From Paraclostridium tenue (GTDB taxonomy: Bacteria; Bacillota; Clostridia; Peptostreptococcales; Peptostreptococcaceae): DNA of 47,770 bases. Shown piece after piece: positions 16,216 to 24,645 of the stretch. Position 1 is the stretch's first letter; each line of letters opens with the position of its first letter. Made by a program: the position numbers and the translations under genes. The notes below the pieces were generated by a model. The model saw nothing but the letters and a program-made list of their open reading frames with translations. It made no database searches and had not been told where the DNA came from. Where the stretch lies: assembly GCF_015668515.1 (NCBI RefSeq), contig NZ_JADPFO010000001.1, forward strand, positions 65,270 to 113,039. Direction: 5' to 3'.

Positions 16216-16935
16216 TTATCTACAAAAAGATAATTTTTATTAAATTTTAATTTATTTTAATTATTTAAAGCTAAAATTAGAGGAAAATAAAATTAGAAAG
16301 TAAATTGTATATAAAGTGATAAATTATAGAATTTGTAATTATAAACAAAGGGGGGAATCACTTTATATGATAAAACACCTAGGAACTAAAACAATAGATA
16401 CAGATAGACTTATCTTAAGAAGATTTGAAATAAGTGATGCTAATGATATGTTTAAAAATTGGGCATCAGATGCTGAAGTTTCTAAATTTTTATCATGGGA
16501 TTCACACAAAGACGTTATGGTTACTAAATCACTTTTAGATTATTGGATTAGTGAATATAGTGATGATAAAACTTATCATTGGGCTATTGAACTTAAAGAA
16601 CTTAAAGAAGTTATTGGGGATATTAAGGCATATAATTTAAAGGATAAGCGTTCTTCTTGCGAAGTAGGTTATTGTTTATCAAGACAGTTTTGGAATAAAG
16701 GAATTATGAGTGAAGCATTAAATTCAGTTATTAAGTATTTATTCGAGGAAATAAATTTAAATAGAATTGTAGCTATGCATAATACTGAAAATATTGCTTC
16801 AGGTAAAGTAATGATAAAAAATAATATGAAGTATAAAGGGACTTTAAAACAAGTAGGTCAGTTAAATGGTAATTTCTATGATTTAAGCCTTTACTCAATT
16901 TTAAAATCTGAATGGAAATCTTAAGGATAAAATGT
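16205..16935 (+). repeat. Segmental duplication, intact copy
   Basis: The stretch from the TTATCTACAAAA motif through the acetyltransferase gene to GGATAAAATGTTAAT recurs at about 23500-23904. The second copy has lost two internal segments. Upstream non-coding sequence is included in the duplicated block. Confidence 0.85.
16367..16924 (+). CDS. GNAT acetyltransferase, RimJ/RimL type, 185 aa
   Basis: Transfers acetyl from acetyl-CoA to an N-terminal or small-molecule amine; the substrate is unknown. ATG 16367 was chosen with GGGGGGA at 16350-16356; the GTG 51 nt upstream has no ribosome site. The opening IDTDRLILRRFEISDANDMF, the central CEVGYCLSRQFWNKGIMSEAL (acetyl-CoA loop region) and LNRIVAMHNTENIASGKVM fit the Acetyltransf_3 pattern. 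It has a decayed duplicate at 23662-23893. Confidence 0.85.
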   Translation: MIKHLGTKTIDTDRLILRRFEISDANDMFKNWASDAEVSKFLSWDSHKDVMVTKSLLDYWISEYSDDKTYHWAIELKELKEVIGDIKAYNLKDKRSSCEVGYCLSRQFWNKGIMSEALNSVIKYLFEEINLNRIVAMHNTENIASGKVMIKNNMKYKGTLKQVGQLNGNFYDLSLYSILKSEWKS

Positions 16936-17173
16936 TAATGTCAGAAGGGAAACTATCCCTCGTTTAGAAAATGCTAAGTACAATCCTTTACTTGAATTAG
17001 CAGTCTTTATTTAAAATCGAGGGTTATATTTTGCAGAAGTAACAGAACTTGGAGATTTACCAAATCTTGAAATAGAGGAAATTCAATTTTTTGATAACTT
17101 GCCAAGTGAATTAACTTATCCAGAAATTCAGCCTTGTTTACTTGATAAAGTAATTAAATACATTAATGACTAG
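16931..17173 (+). pseudogene. NUDIX-like hydrolase C-terminal remnant
   Basis: An 81-codon frame without a start, interrupted by TAA at 17012-17014 (where the context VFI-NRG suggests an original CAA). It reads RRETIPRLENAKYNPLLELA, then AEVTELGDLPNLEIEEIQFF and LPSELTYPEIQPCLLDKV. The last motif is typical of the C-terminus of some NUDIX-type proteins. The NUDIX box and N-terminus are missing. The truncation point is right behind the duplicated acetyltransferase block, so the duplication may have broken it. Confidence 0.5.
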
Positions 17174-17212
17174 CATAAAAATATATATTTTAATGCTATA
17201 GGAGGGATTAGA

Positions 17213-17728
17213 ATAGAAATTAAATATACCAATACATTAGAAGATTATAAATTATCATATAAATTAGATCCAAAAATAAATAAGCGTTCTTATATAGTAT
17301 ATTGCATATTTTTAATAGTTTTGTTTTCTATGGCTATATTTTGGGGACTAAAACTAACTTTAGATATAATATCAGAACCTTATTTAATACGTTATTACTA
17401 TCTTTATTTCATAATTATATTTATTGCTCTATTAATTGTGTTTAAAAGAGAAAATCTTATCTTTAATAATAAGCACTTTCAGAAAAGGGTTAAATCTAAA
17501 ATTAGAGAAATTACATGTATACTTGAAAAAGATAAACTTATATATAAGTATGATACTATAACAAAAACAATTTTACCTGAAGACATTTATAAGGTTATTG
17601 AAGAAAACGATACTGTTTATATAGTTAGCTCAAATAAAACAATTCTTTTAATAATTCCTAATAGTGCTTTTAAAGATATTTCACAAAAAAATGAATTTGT
17701 AAAAATAATAAAAGAGTTCAATTCTTAG
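17213..17728 (+). CDS. YcxB-like membrane protein, probable AUA start, 171 aa
   Basis: Two hydrophobic segments (about 37-53 and 62-78) and a C-terminal YcxB-like domain (ILPEDIYKVIEENDTVYIV ... LLIIPNSAF). No ATG, GTG or TTG precedes the first helix in frame except TTG 17321 inside it, which has no ribosome site. GGAGGG at 17201-17206 lies 6 nt before ATA 17213, giving the N-terminus (I/M)EIKYTNTLEDYKLSYKL. The downstream paralog has the same arrangement. In-frame ATT codons at 17207 and 17219 are alternatives with poorer spacing. Confidence 0.65.
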   Translation: MEIKYTNTLEDYKLSYKLDPKINKRSYIVYCIFLIVLFSMAIFWGLKLTLDIISEPYLIRYYYLYFIIIFIALLIVFKRENLIFNNKHFQKRVKSKIREITCILEKDKLIYKYDTITKTILPEDIYKVIEENDTVYIVSSNKTILLIIPNSAFKDISQKNEFVKIIKEFNS

Positions 17729-17767
17729 AAATTAAATATGTAGACCTTGTAATAAGGGGGAATAAAG

Positions 17768-18277
17768 ATAGAAATTAAATATACTAATACTGTAAAAGAT
17801 TATAAATTAGCATATAAATTAATAAATAAATTAGATAAAAATTTATTTCACCATATGTTTTTATTAATGAAAATATTGTGTATCATACTAATAGTTTTTG
17901 CCTTGGAGATAATCATTCAAATAATTAGACATCCTGACTTGATAGGTTATTATTGCATACAACTTGTATTTATATGTATATGTATTATAGCTACATATAA
18001 TACAGAAGATTTATGTGTTAATATTTTTTCTAAAAAGGCTATTAAATCTAAAATAAAAGAAAAAGTATGTACGCTAAATCAAGAAAAACTTGTATGCACT
18101 GATAAAAACACTGTAATTGAAATTTATCCTAAGGACCTTAATAATATTATAGAAAAAAATAATACAATTTATATATTTGGTGCTAACAATACACTATATT
18201 TAATGATACCTAACAATGCATTTAAAAGCGATAATCAGAAACGTGAATTTTTACAAATACTAAAGGGATTTAACTAA
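17768..18277 (+). CDS. YcxB-like membrane protein paralog, probable AUA start, 169 aa
   Basis: A diverged tandem paralog of the preceding gene (same N-terminal EIKYTNT--DYKL-YKL, same two-helix and C-terminal layout, ending YLMIPNNAFKSDNQKREF). GGGGG at 17756-17760 lies 7 nt before ATA 17768. The first in-frame ATG (17855) would remove the conserved N-terminus and lacks a ribosome site. Both copies have stayed open while diverging, which argues for translation. A 13-bp hairpin overlaps its 3' end. Confidence 0.65.
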   Translation: MEIKYTNTVKDYKLAYKLINKLDKNLFHHMFLLMKILCIILIVFALEIIIQIIRHPDLIGYYCIQLVFICICIIATYNTEDLCVNIFSKKAIKSKIKEKVCTLNQEKLVCTDKNTVIEIYPKDLNNIIEKNNTIYIFGANNTLYLMIPNNAFKSDNQKREFLQILKGFN

Positions 18278-18295
18278 TAAAAGTTAAATCCCTTT
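18262..18295 (+). terminator. Hairpin at the end of the YcxB-like pair
   Basis: AAAGGGATTTAAC (18262-18274) pairs perfectly with 18283-18295 and includes the gene's last codons. The following T run is short, so it may be a weak terminator or mRNA stabiliser. Confidence 0.65.
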
Positions 18296-18343
18296 GTACT
18301 TAAATGTAGAGTATAGATCTATAAGCAGTGTAACTTTGAAAAG

Positions 18344-18484
18344 GTAAAAAATATTAAAACAGTATTACAGTTTATGATTAAAAATAAATCTAATACTAAG
18401 AAATTTAAGTATGAAAAAATACAAATAGATATAATAGTTAAATCTAAAAAAGAGTTATATACACCTAGGGTTAAACTAATCTGA
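18344..18484 (+). pseudogene. Probable gene remnant, 46 codons
   Basis: An open frame reading FMIKNKSNTKKFKYEKIQ and then DIIVKSKKELYTPRV to TGA. It has no start codon with a ribosome site and is closed upstream. Basic and protein-like, family unknown. It lies among other broken genes. Confidence 0.25.
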
Positions 18485-18510
18485 TTATCTATATAATTAA
18501 GGGGGAGTAA

Positions 18511-18874
18511 CTAAAACATATAAAATATATAAACGTATTTTTAGAGTTTTTCAAAAGCCTAAGTCTTATAACTAAAGTTGATACAATCATTGGAATAATA
18601 GCATTTATAATTGCTATATCAAGCTATAAAGTTAATAAAGATAAATTGAAAAAAGATAAGATTATTTATAATCAGCAAATGAAATAAAAATAGCAAAAAA
18701 ATATGATACTCTAAAAAAAGAATCACAAGGACATAGGAATAAAAGAAATTTAGAAATTATCAATCAAATGAGCTTAGAAAAGAGTTATCTAAATGGGTAA
18801 GTCCTGGATTAAATGAATATGGGGATATATATTTATTTTTAGTTGACACTCTTACATATCCATATATCCTATAA
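18511..18874 (+). pseudogene. Frameshifted gene for a single-span membrane protein
   Basis: Three consecutive frames read as one protein. The first part is LITKVDTIIGIIAFIIAISS with a Lys-rich stretch, ending at TAA 18687. The second is EIKIAKKYDTLKKESQG to 18799. The third is ELRKELSKWVSPGLNEYGDI to TAA 18874. At least two frameshifts separate them. GGGGGAG at 18501-18507 is a good ribosome site, but no standard start codon follows at the right distance. The family is not recognised. Confidence 0.5.
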
Positions 18875-19025
18875 AATTTTCCTTTTGTTATAAATTTTAG
18901 GAGTGCTTTTGAAACTAAGATATGACACCCTTTAATATATTGAAAATACTAGACATAAAAAAAGGTATCAATACCGTTAAGTTATGACACTGTTTTTTAT
19001 CCCTATAATAAAAACACCTAATTTT

Positions 19026-19591
19026 TTATTTATTATTTCTATGCTTATTAATATATTCTAGTAATGCAGCTCCCATTAAATCATGTTTATCTATAGGCTT
19101 GTTTTCTTCTACTAGCTCATTAAACATATCCCACACTTTTTCATTTATTCTTATAGTAGTTCTTTTAATTGGAGCTTCTGGAAGATCTATTTTTATTCCC
19201 TCTACTACTTCGATTACATTTGTATTACTTTTATCATCTTTAGACTTAAACCATTCTATAATATCCCTTAATGTTTCAGTTTCATTTGATAAATAAATAA
19301 TGTTATCTTTAATATCAGTAAAATTTATTACACTTGTATTCTCTGATGTATTACTTGGTTCATTGTTATTTATTTTTTTGTATGCTCTCGGGGATTACAT
19401 TTATCATCTTGGAGTACGAATTCATTTACAACTCGCTTATATCCTCGATTTGTGATGTATTTTCTAATAGTACTTTCATTTACTCCTAAGCTATCTGAAA
19501 CTTTTTTTAAGCTACCTAATTCTAATAATTTTTCATTTATATAACCTACAATATCATCTATTTTACACTTTTTTAAATCACTCCAAATCAT
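19026..19591 (-). pseudogene. HTH DNA-binding protein split by a frameshift in an A7 tract
   Basis: ATG 19591 (after GGAGGAATATT) starts MIWSDLKKCKIDDIVGYINE, followed by an HTH (LKKVSDSLGVNESTIRKYI). The frame closes just after seven A residues (plus-strand T run 19373-19379). With eight A residues it continues as KKINNNEPSNTSENTSVINF for about 113 more codons to TAA 19026. The C-terminal part contains APIKRTTIRINEKVWDMF and a helical end, like a ribbon-helix-helix or plasmid-type regulator. Slippage at the tract could restore the full product of about 187 residues. The family is not firmly recognised. Confidence 0.6.
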
Positions 19592-19699
19592 AATATTCCT
19601 CCTATATATTACATATGATTACATGTGTAATATACTATCATACACACTCTATTTCCTCTATAAAAATAAAAAAAAGCGAGAGTCATAAACTCCAGATTT

Positions 19700-19843
19700 T
19701 TATTTTTTATCTATATTTTGATTGATTACATTAACATTTATATTTACGTCTAAATTTTGAATTACTAATGTACATCTAAGTGTAAATGTTAAACTTATTG
19801 CTATAACTAGTGATTTAAATTTGTTCGTCTTTTGTTTTTTCAT
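19700..19843 (-). CDS. Small membrane or secreted peptide, 47 aa
   Basis: ATG 19843 lies behind GGAGG. It begins MKKQKTNKFKSLVIAISLTF (basic end and hydrophobic core), followed by a short hydrophilic tail rich in Asn, Val and Ile. One membrane helix or an uncleaved signal is likely. The family is unknown. The 350 bp upstream, to the cohesin-dockerin gene, hold only divergent promoter DNA. Confidence 0.5.
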   Translation of the reverse strand: MKKQKTNKFKSLVIAISLTFTLRCTLVIQNLDVNINVNVINQNIDKK

Positions 19844-20198
19844 ATTTTTTCCTCCATAATTTATTCAATATATTTAGCTGGAGTATCCCTGCTCGTAATT
19901 CATATACCTACTAACTTTTACATATTGTCAAAGTTCATTTAAACTTTTTTGAAATTAATCATAAATTTTGAATTTCTATTTCTACTATTTACACGATTTT
20001 TCAAAACGTAAAAGTGTAATCTCATATTTTCATCTTTCATAAGTACCTAAAGAAAGAACTTTAAAATTGTAATTTTACTCCACATTTTGACCATTTTATT
20101 CCATTTCTGTTGAAAAATTTGCAAAATTAAATTAATATATCAACTTACAGCGAAAATTTAATGGCATAAAAATTATACAAAGATAGGAGTATGAAAAA

Positions 20199-21329
20199 AT
20201 GAATAAAAAATTATTTTTTTCAGCAATTGCGGTTTTCTTAGCACTTACAGTTATATTTATTAAACCATCATTTGCTGTTGAAGAAAACAACACCGCAATT
20301 GATTTTAGAGGTGGATTATTAGACGGAAAAACTCTTCGTTTAGGAGCTTGTCCAGGTTATTTAATGTATGATGCCAAGAAAGCAACAGATAATGACCTTT
20401 CTACATACGAAAATTTACCAAAATATGATCCATATGGCAGTGATATAGACCATCTAGTTTATATTTTAAACCAACCTGTACATATTAAAGCTTTTAGGCT
20501 AAAAACAGAAAATCCCGAAAGCACATTAGATCTATTTTTGCATAAAAAGATAGATAAGGATGTCAAGAAAATTACAATCTCAGCAAAAGATGGTTCTTTA
20601 CAAAAATTAGATGAAGAATTTAAGGACTATGATGTAGAGTGTATAGCTCTTCGTAATTCTGGAAAAGTTGATGACAAAATATATGAATTTAATGTTTATA
20701 CAGATGATAAAGAAACAACAAAATCAGTATTAGATATAGAACCAGTAAAAGAAAAGATTAAATTAAATGAAGAAGCAATCGCTAATTTAACTATTAATAA
20801 CATAACTGAAATAGCAGCAGAAGATATAAGCTTAAAGTATGATAATGAAAAGCTTAAATTTATAAGCTTTGAAGAAGTAGAAGGAGTTAAATTAGTAAAA
20901 GATATACAAGATGATAAAAATGGAAAATTAAGAGTCATATTAGCAAGCAAGGGCGAAGCAAATATAATTAATTCTAAAAAAACATTACTTAAATTAAAAT
21001 TTAAAGGAATCAAAAAAGGAGAGGCTATTGTAGATGTAACAAAAGGTAGAGTCTCTGATGGGATTGAAATGGAAAAAGATTTAACAGATAAGCAATGTGA
21101 TGAAGGAAAAATAATCATAGAGGAAATAAAAGATGTAAATAAAAGTGGTGAGTTTACACTTTTGGATTTAGCTATTGATGCCAGGCATTTAAACAAAAAC
21201 CCTAAAGCTCAAGAATTATCTAAATACAACACAGATATATCTATAAATGATGCTATAGATGAAAATGATTTATTAGAAATAGGTAAGTTAATGATAGATA
21301 ATCCAAGCTATGAGCCAAATAAATACTAA
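20199..21329 (+). CDS. Secreted cohesin-dockerin protein, 376 aa
   Basis: A signal peptide covers about residues 1-26 (KKLFFSAIAVFLALTVIFI, cut after SFA). Residues 27-165 form an N-terminal region with acidic loops. Residues 170-300 look like a cohesin fold (VKEKIKLNEEAIANLTINNI, LKYDNEKLKFISFE, KTLLKLKFKGIKKGEAIVDV). Residues 313-370 resemble a dockerin: DVNKSGEFTLLDLAID is a good calcium loop, and the second half (DISINDAIDENDLLEIGKLM) is less regular. Such proteins build surface or secreted complexes by cohesin-dockerin pairing. No other cohesin or dockerin gene is in the window, so its partner lies elsewhere. Confidence 0.8.
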   Translation: MNKKLFFSAIAVFLALTVIFIKPSFAVEENNTAIDFRGGLLDGKTLRLGACPGYLMYDAKKATDNDLSTYENLPKYDPYGSDIDHLVYILNQPVHIKAFRLKTENPESTLDLFLHKKIDKDVKKITISAKDGSLQKLDEEFKDYDVECIALRNSGKVDDKIYEFNVYTDDKETTKSVLDIEPVKEKIKLNEEAIANLTINNITEIAAEDISLKYDNEKLKFISFEEVEGVKLVKDIQDDKNGKLRVILASKGEANIINSKKTLLKLKFKGIKKGEAIVDVTKGRVSDGIEMEKDLTDKQCDEGKIIIEEIKDVNKSGEFTLLDLAIDARHLNKNPKAQELSKYNTDISINDAIDENDLLEIGKLMIDNPSYEPNKY

Positions 21330-21339
21330 TATGACTAAT

Positions 21340-21374
21340 AAATAGCAGGAGAGCACCGTGATCTTCTGCTATTT
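21340..21374 (+). terminator. Hairpin after the cohesin-dockerin gene
   Basis: AAATAGCAG (21340-21348) pairs with CTGCTATTT (21366-21374). The T run is modest. Downstream, 21375-21530 contains a minus-strand frame with one stop (MEGKSIMNYLLEDYELL...) that could be a gene fragment, but it is too weak to call. Confidence 0.6.
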
Positions 21375-21532
21375 GCTTCTATAACTTGAAGGTATTTCTA
21401 TTAAATTATAATTATCTAGTCTTGAACTCATTTAAAAAATAGGATCATTAGAATCTATTTTAACTTGATTAGATAGCAACTCATAATCCTCGAGTAGATA
21501 ATTCATTATGCTTTTCCCTTCCATGAAGTCAA

Positions 21533-21566
21533 AAACAAAAAGTACCCACTTTAATGAGTACTTTGT
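21533..21566 (-). terminator. Terminator of the 32-aa peptide gene
   Basis: On the minus strand AAAGTAC pairs with GTACTTT, with further C-G and G-U pairs inside, followed by TTGTTTTT. Confidence 0.65.
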
Positions 21567-21582
21567 ATCTATATAAATTTAA

Positions 21583-21681
21583 TTATTGTTGATTTGCAAC
21601 TTCTAATTCAATACCTACTAATCCAGCTCCTACTGCTAATATAAATGGAACTATCATTAAACTTCCTAATATTATTGTCAT
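21583..21681 (-). CDS. Single-span membrane peptide, 32 aa
   Basis: ATG 21681 follows GGAGGAATTATAC. The peptide MTIILGSLMIVPFILAVGAG then LVGIELEVANQQ is one hydrophobic helix with a Pro and a Gly-rich half. Its own ribosome site and following terminator support expression. The function is unknown. Confidence 0.55.
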   Translation of the reverse strand: MTIILGSLMIVPFILAVGAGLVGIELEVANQQ

Positions 21682-21794
21682 GTATAATTCCTCCAAATGT
21701 TTTATTTATTTGATAAGTCTATTATACATACTAACCATTAAAAAAGCCTTTCAGAAACCTTAAGTTATGAAACTCTTTTGATTATTTTTGGAAT

Positions 21795-21825
21795 AAAAAA
21801 GTCGTATTGGAAGCACGACTTTTTT
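21795..21825. terminator. Bidirectional terminator downstream of pepD
   Basis: AAAAAAGTCGT (21795-21805) and ACGACTTTTTT (21815-21825) pair perfectly. T runs lie on both strands. Confidence 0.85.
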
Positions 21826-21904
21826 ATCTGTTTTAAAGAGTTAATATCAACAAGATATTTAAACAGAGACTGTTATTGCCTGAGAAATAAACATTTTCAT
21901 AATA

Positions 21905-23371
21905 CTAATTATTTTGGATTTTAAAAATATTTTCTAATAACTCTATTAAAAACATATAAAATCTTTCTACTGACTCTATATCAATATGTTCATTAATTGT
22001 ATGAACATCAAATATATTAGGACCAAAACTTATTATCTCAACATCACTTGGTAATTTTTCTTTAAATACTCCACACTCCAACCCAGCATGCAATGCATTT
22101 ACTATAGGATTTATATTAAATAATTTTTTATATATTTCTACGCTTAAATCTTTTATTTTTGAATTTGAATTATATGGCCACTCTGGATATTCTCCATATT
22201 TGTTAGTTTCAAATCCCATAATTTCACTTATAATTTCAATTTTATTTATAATTTCATACAATTTACTTCTTAATGAACTTCTTAAATCCATTTTAAACTT
22301 TATTTTATTACCTTCTGTTTTTATTATTCCTAAATTTATACTACTTTCAACTAATCCATCAATATCTTCACTCATTGTTTGTATTCCATCTGGAAGTAAT
22401 ACTAAAAAATCTATTACCTTATTTGTTATTTCTTTAGTAAATTGATTTTTTTCATTTTCAAAAGCTATTTCATCTATATTTATAAATAAATTTTCAGATT
22501 TATATTCATTCATAAATATTTCTTTAATTTTTAGACATTTTTCTTTAACAATATTCTTATCACATTCACTTACACTGATTATAGAACAACAAACGTTTGG
22601 GATAGAATTGTATTTATCACCCCCGTCAATTGAAATTATATTAATATCCACTTCTTTTTTTAATGCAAATAGTAATCTTGCCATTAATTTATTTGCATTT
22701 GCTCTTTTTCTATCAGCTTGTATTCCTGAGTGTCCTCCCAACAATCCTCCAATTTCTATTTTATATGTAGGATTTTTAATTTCTTCAAACTCTAATAATA
22801 ACTCTGAGTCCATTAAAATTCCACCAGCACATCCTAATGTAAATACTCCTTCTTCTTCTGAGTCGATATTTAAAAGAATTTTACCTTCTAATAAATTTGT
22901 ATCTAAATTTTGCGCTCCGTTCATAGTTGTTTCTTCTTCAGTAGTAAAAATAAATTCTAATTTAGGATGTTTTATATCATCTGAATCTAATATTGCTAAT
23001 CCGTATGCAATAGCGATTCCATTATCTCCACCTAGTGTTGTATTATTTGCATACAAATACTTATTATCTACTAATTTTAATTCCAAAGGATCACTTGTAA
23101 AATCATGATTACTATCATTTGATTTTACACATACCATATCCATATGACCTTGAATTATGACAGGTTGCAAATCTTCATATCCCTTTGTTGCCTCTTTTTT
23201 TATTATTATATTAAAAGAACTATCTTGTATTACGTCTAAATTCCTATCTTTAGCAAATTTTAAAAGATAATTACTTATATTTTTTTCATTTCCAGAATTA
23301 CGTGGTATCATTGAAATTTGTTTAAAGAAATAAAATACTTTTTCAGATTTTAAGTTTTTAATTAGCTCCAT
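21905..23371 (-). CDS. pepD: Cytosolic aminoacyl-histidine dipeptidase, M20 family, 488 aa
   Basis: Cleaves Xaa-His and other dipeptides using two zinc ions. The start is ATG 23371, 6 nt after GGAGGGA; a longer frame overlaps that site. Metal-site segments of the M20C family are present: IIQGHMDMVCVK, then LGGDNGIAIAYG, the catalytic TTEEETTMNGAQ, and INIDSEEEG. The lid-domain His lies near LLGGHSGIQADR, and a distal His in NALHAGLECGVF. Length matches PepD. It is monocistronic and ends at the bidirectional hairpin. Confidence 0.93.
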   Translation of the reverse strand: MELIKNLKSEKVFYFFKQISMIPRNSGNEKNISNYLLKFAKDRNLDVIQDSSFNIIIKKEATKGYEDLQPVIIQGHMDMVCVKSNDSNHDFTSDPLELKLVDNKYLYANNTTLGGDNGIAIAYGLAILDSDDIKHPKLEFIFTTEEETTMNGAQNLDTNLLEGKILLNIDSEEEGVFTLGCAGGILMDSELLLEFEEIKNPTYKIEIGGLLGGHSGIQADRKRANANKLMARLLFALKKEVDINIISIDGGDKYNSIPNVCCSIISVSECDKNIVKEKCLKIKEIFMNEYKSENLFINIDEIAFENEKNQFTKEITNKVIDFLVLLPDGIQTMSEDIDGLVESSINLGIIKTEGNKIKFKMDLRSSLRSKLYEIINKIEIISEIMGFETNKYGEYPEWPYNSNSKIKDLSVEIYKKLFNINPIVNALHAGLECGVFKEKLPSDVEIISFGPNIFDVHTINEHIDIESVERFYMFLIELLENIFKIQNN

Positions 23372-23499
23372 TATTATTCCCTCCAATTTGATAATCCTTA
23401 GTTAAGTTTATACTAACATTAAATAAAAAAGTTTTAAATAGTGACTCTAATTAATATTGGACAAAAAAATTCTATATTTTAATTCATTTTAAAATACGA

Positions 23500-23904
23500 T
23501 ATCTATTTTTACTATCTACAAAATATAATTTTTACTAAATTTTAGTTTATGCAAATTATTTAAAGCTAAAATTAGAGGAAATTAAAATTATAAAGTAAAT
23601 TGTATATAAAGTGATAAATTATAGAACTTGTAATTATAAACAAAGGTGAAAATCACTTTATATGGTAAAACACCTAAGAAGTAAAACAATAAATACAGAT
23701 AAAACTTATCATTGGGCTATTGAACTTAAATAGAATTGTAGCTATTCATAATACTGAAAATATTGCCTCAGGTAAAGTAACGATAAAAAATAATATGAAG
23801 TATAAAGGGACTTTAAAACAAGTAGGCAAGTTAAATGGTAATTTCTATGATTTAAATCTTTACTCAATTTTAAAATCTGAATGGAAATCTTAAGGATAAA
23901 ATGT
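23500..23904 (+). repeat. Segmental duplication, shortened copy
   Basis: Corresponds to about 16205-16935. Identity is high through the upstream non-coding part and the remaining coding parts, with two internal deletions described under the pseudogene. Confidence 0.85.
23662..23893 (+). pseudogene. Deleted copy of the 16367-16924 acetyltransferase
   Basis: It starts MVKHLRSKTINTD and jumps from ACAGAT to AAAACTTATC, losing about 120 bp; then from GAACTTAAA to TAGAATTGTAG, losing about 150 bp. Short identical sequences at both junctions in the parent (GAT with ACTTATC nearby, and TTAAA) suggest microhomology deletion. The second junction puts a TAG in frame. The end (YKGTLKQVGKLNGNFYDLN) is well preserved. 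Confidence 0.9.
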
Positions 23905-23925
23905 TAATTATTTTAGGAGGATATA

Positions 23926-24396
23926 ATGAATTTAAAACCAGTTAAGCTTACTGAAGAATTGGCTAAGGAAATAACTACTTGAAGTTATGAAGAAGAGTAT
24001 GAGATATATAATTTGCCTTCATGGGATGAAATTATAAATAAGCAAATTTCTTTGTGTAAGAAAGAAAAAAGAGAAAATTTTATTGGATATTTAAATGAAG
24101 AAAATAATTTAATTGGATTTGTAAACTTAGTAGATGAAGGTGATTCTGTGTTTTTGGGAATAGGTGTTAAACCTGAATACTGTGGTGCTGGAATAGGAAA
24201 GCAAATAATTAAGATGGCTTTAGATGAATGTAGTAAAAGATATGAAAGTAAACCAATTATTTTAGAGGTTAGAAGCTGGAACAAAAGGGCTATTAAATGT
24301 TATGAATCTCAAGGTTTTAAAATAGTTAAGATTAAAAAGCAGGAAACCTATGCTGGGTTTGGTGAATTTTTTGTTATGAAGTATGAATATAGGTAA
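23926..24396 (+). pseudogene. GNAT acetyltransferase with an in-frame TGA at codon 19
   Basis: ATG 23926 follows TTAGGAGGATATA. Eighteen codons (MNLKPVKLTEELAKEITT) precede TGA 23980-23982. The frame then continues intact for 137 codons: SYEEEYEIYNLPSWDEI, VKPEYCGAGIGKQIIKMAL (the acetyl-CoA Q/R-x-x-G-x-G/A loop) and LEVRSWNKRAIKCYESQGF. TGG-to-TGA is the simplest explanation. Restart at TTG 24013 would give a shortened protein without the first strand and helix. The rest shows no decay, so the mutation is recent or suppressed. Confidence 0.8.
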
Positions 24397-24466
24397 TTGA
24401 ATTTTAAAAATATTAATTAAGTGTATTAAGTTTTTGTAATTATATATTTCATAAATTTAATAAATA

Positions 24467-24517
24467 ACTGTGCTCTAGTACTTATATGTATTGAATCACT
24501 AGAGTACAGTTTTTTTA
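24467..24517 (+). terminator. Strong hairpin terminator
   Basis: ACTGTGCTCTAGT (24467-24479) pairs with ACTAGAGTACAGT (24498-24510) with one mismatch, followed by TTTTTT. Confidence 0.85.
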
Positions 24518-24645
24518 ATTTAAAATTCAACTAATGGTTAAAAAAACTAAACTATTACTTAACTAGAGTTCCATTGTTTAGCCATTTACAAATATGTATA
24601 ATTTAAAATATAAGATAAAAATCTATAAATTTAAAAGGAGATAGT

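Noticed and set aside
19099-19296. Plus-strand frame of 65 codons
   Set aside because: It lies antisense to the C-terminal part of the frameshifted HTH regulator and has no ribosome site.
22608-23108. Long plus-strand frame inside pepD
   Set aside because: It is a shadow frame antisense to conserved PepD coding sequence, without translation signals.
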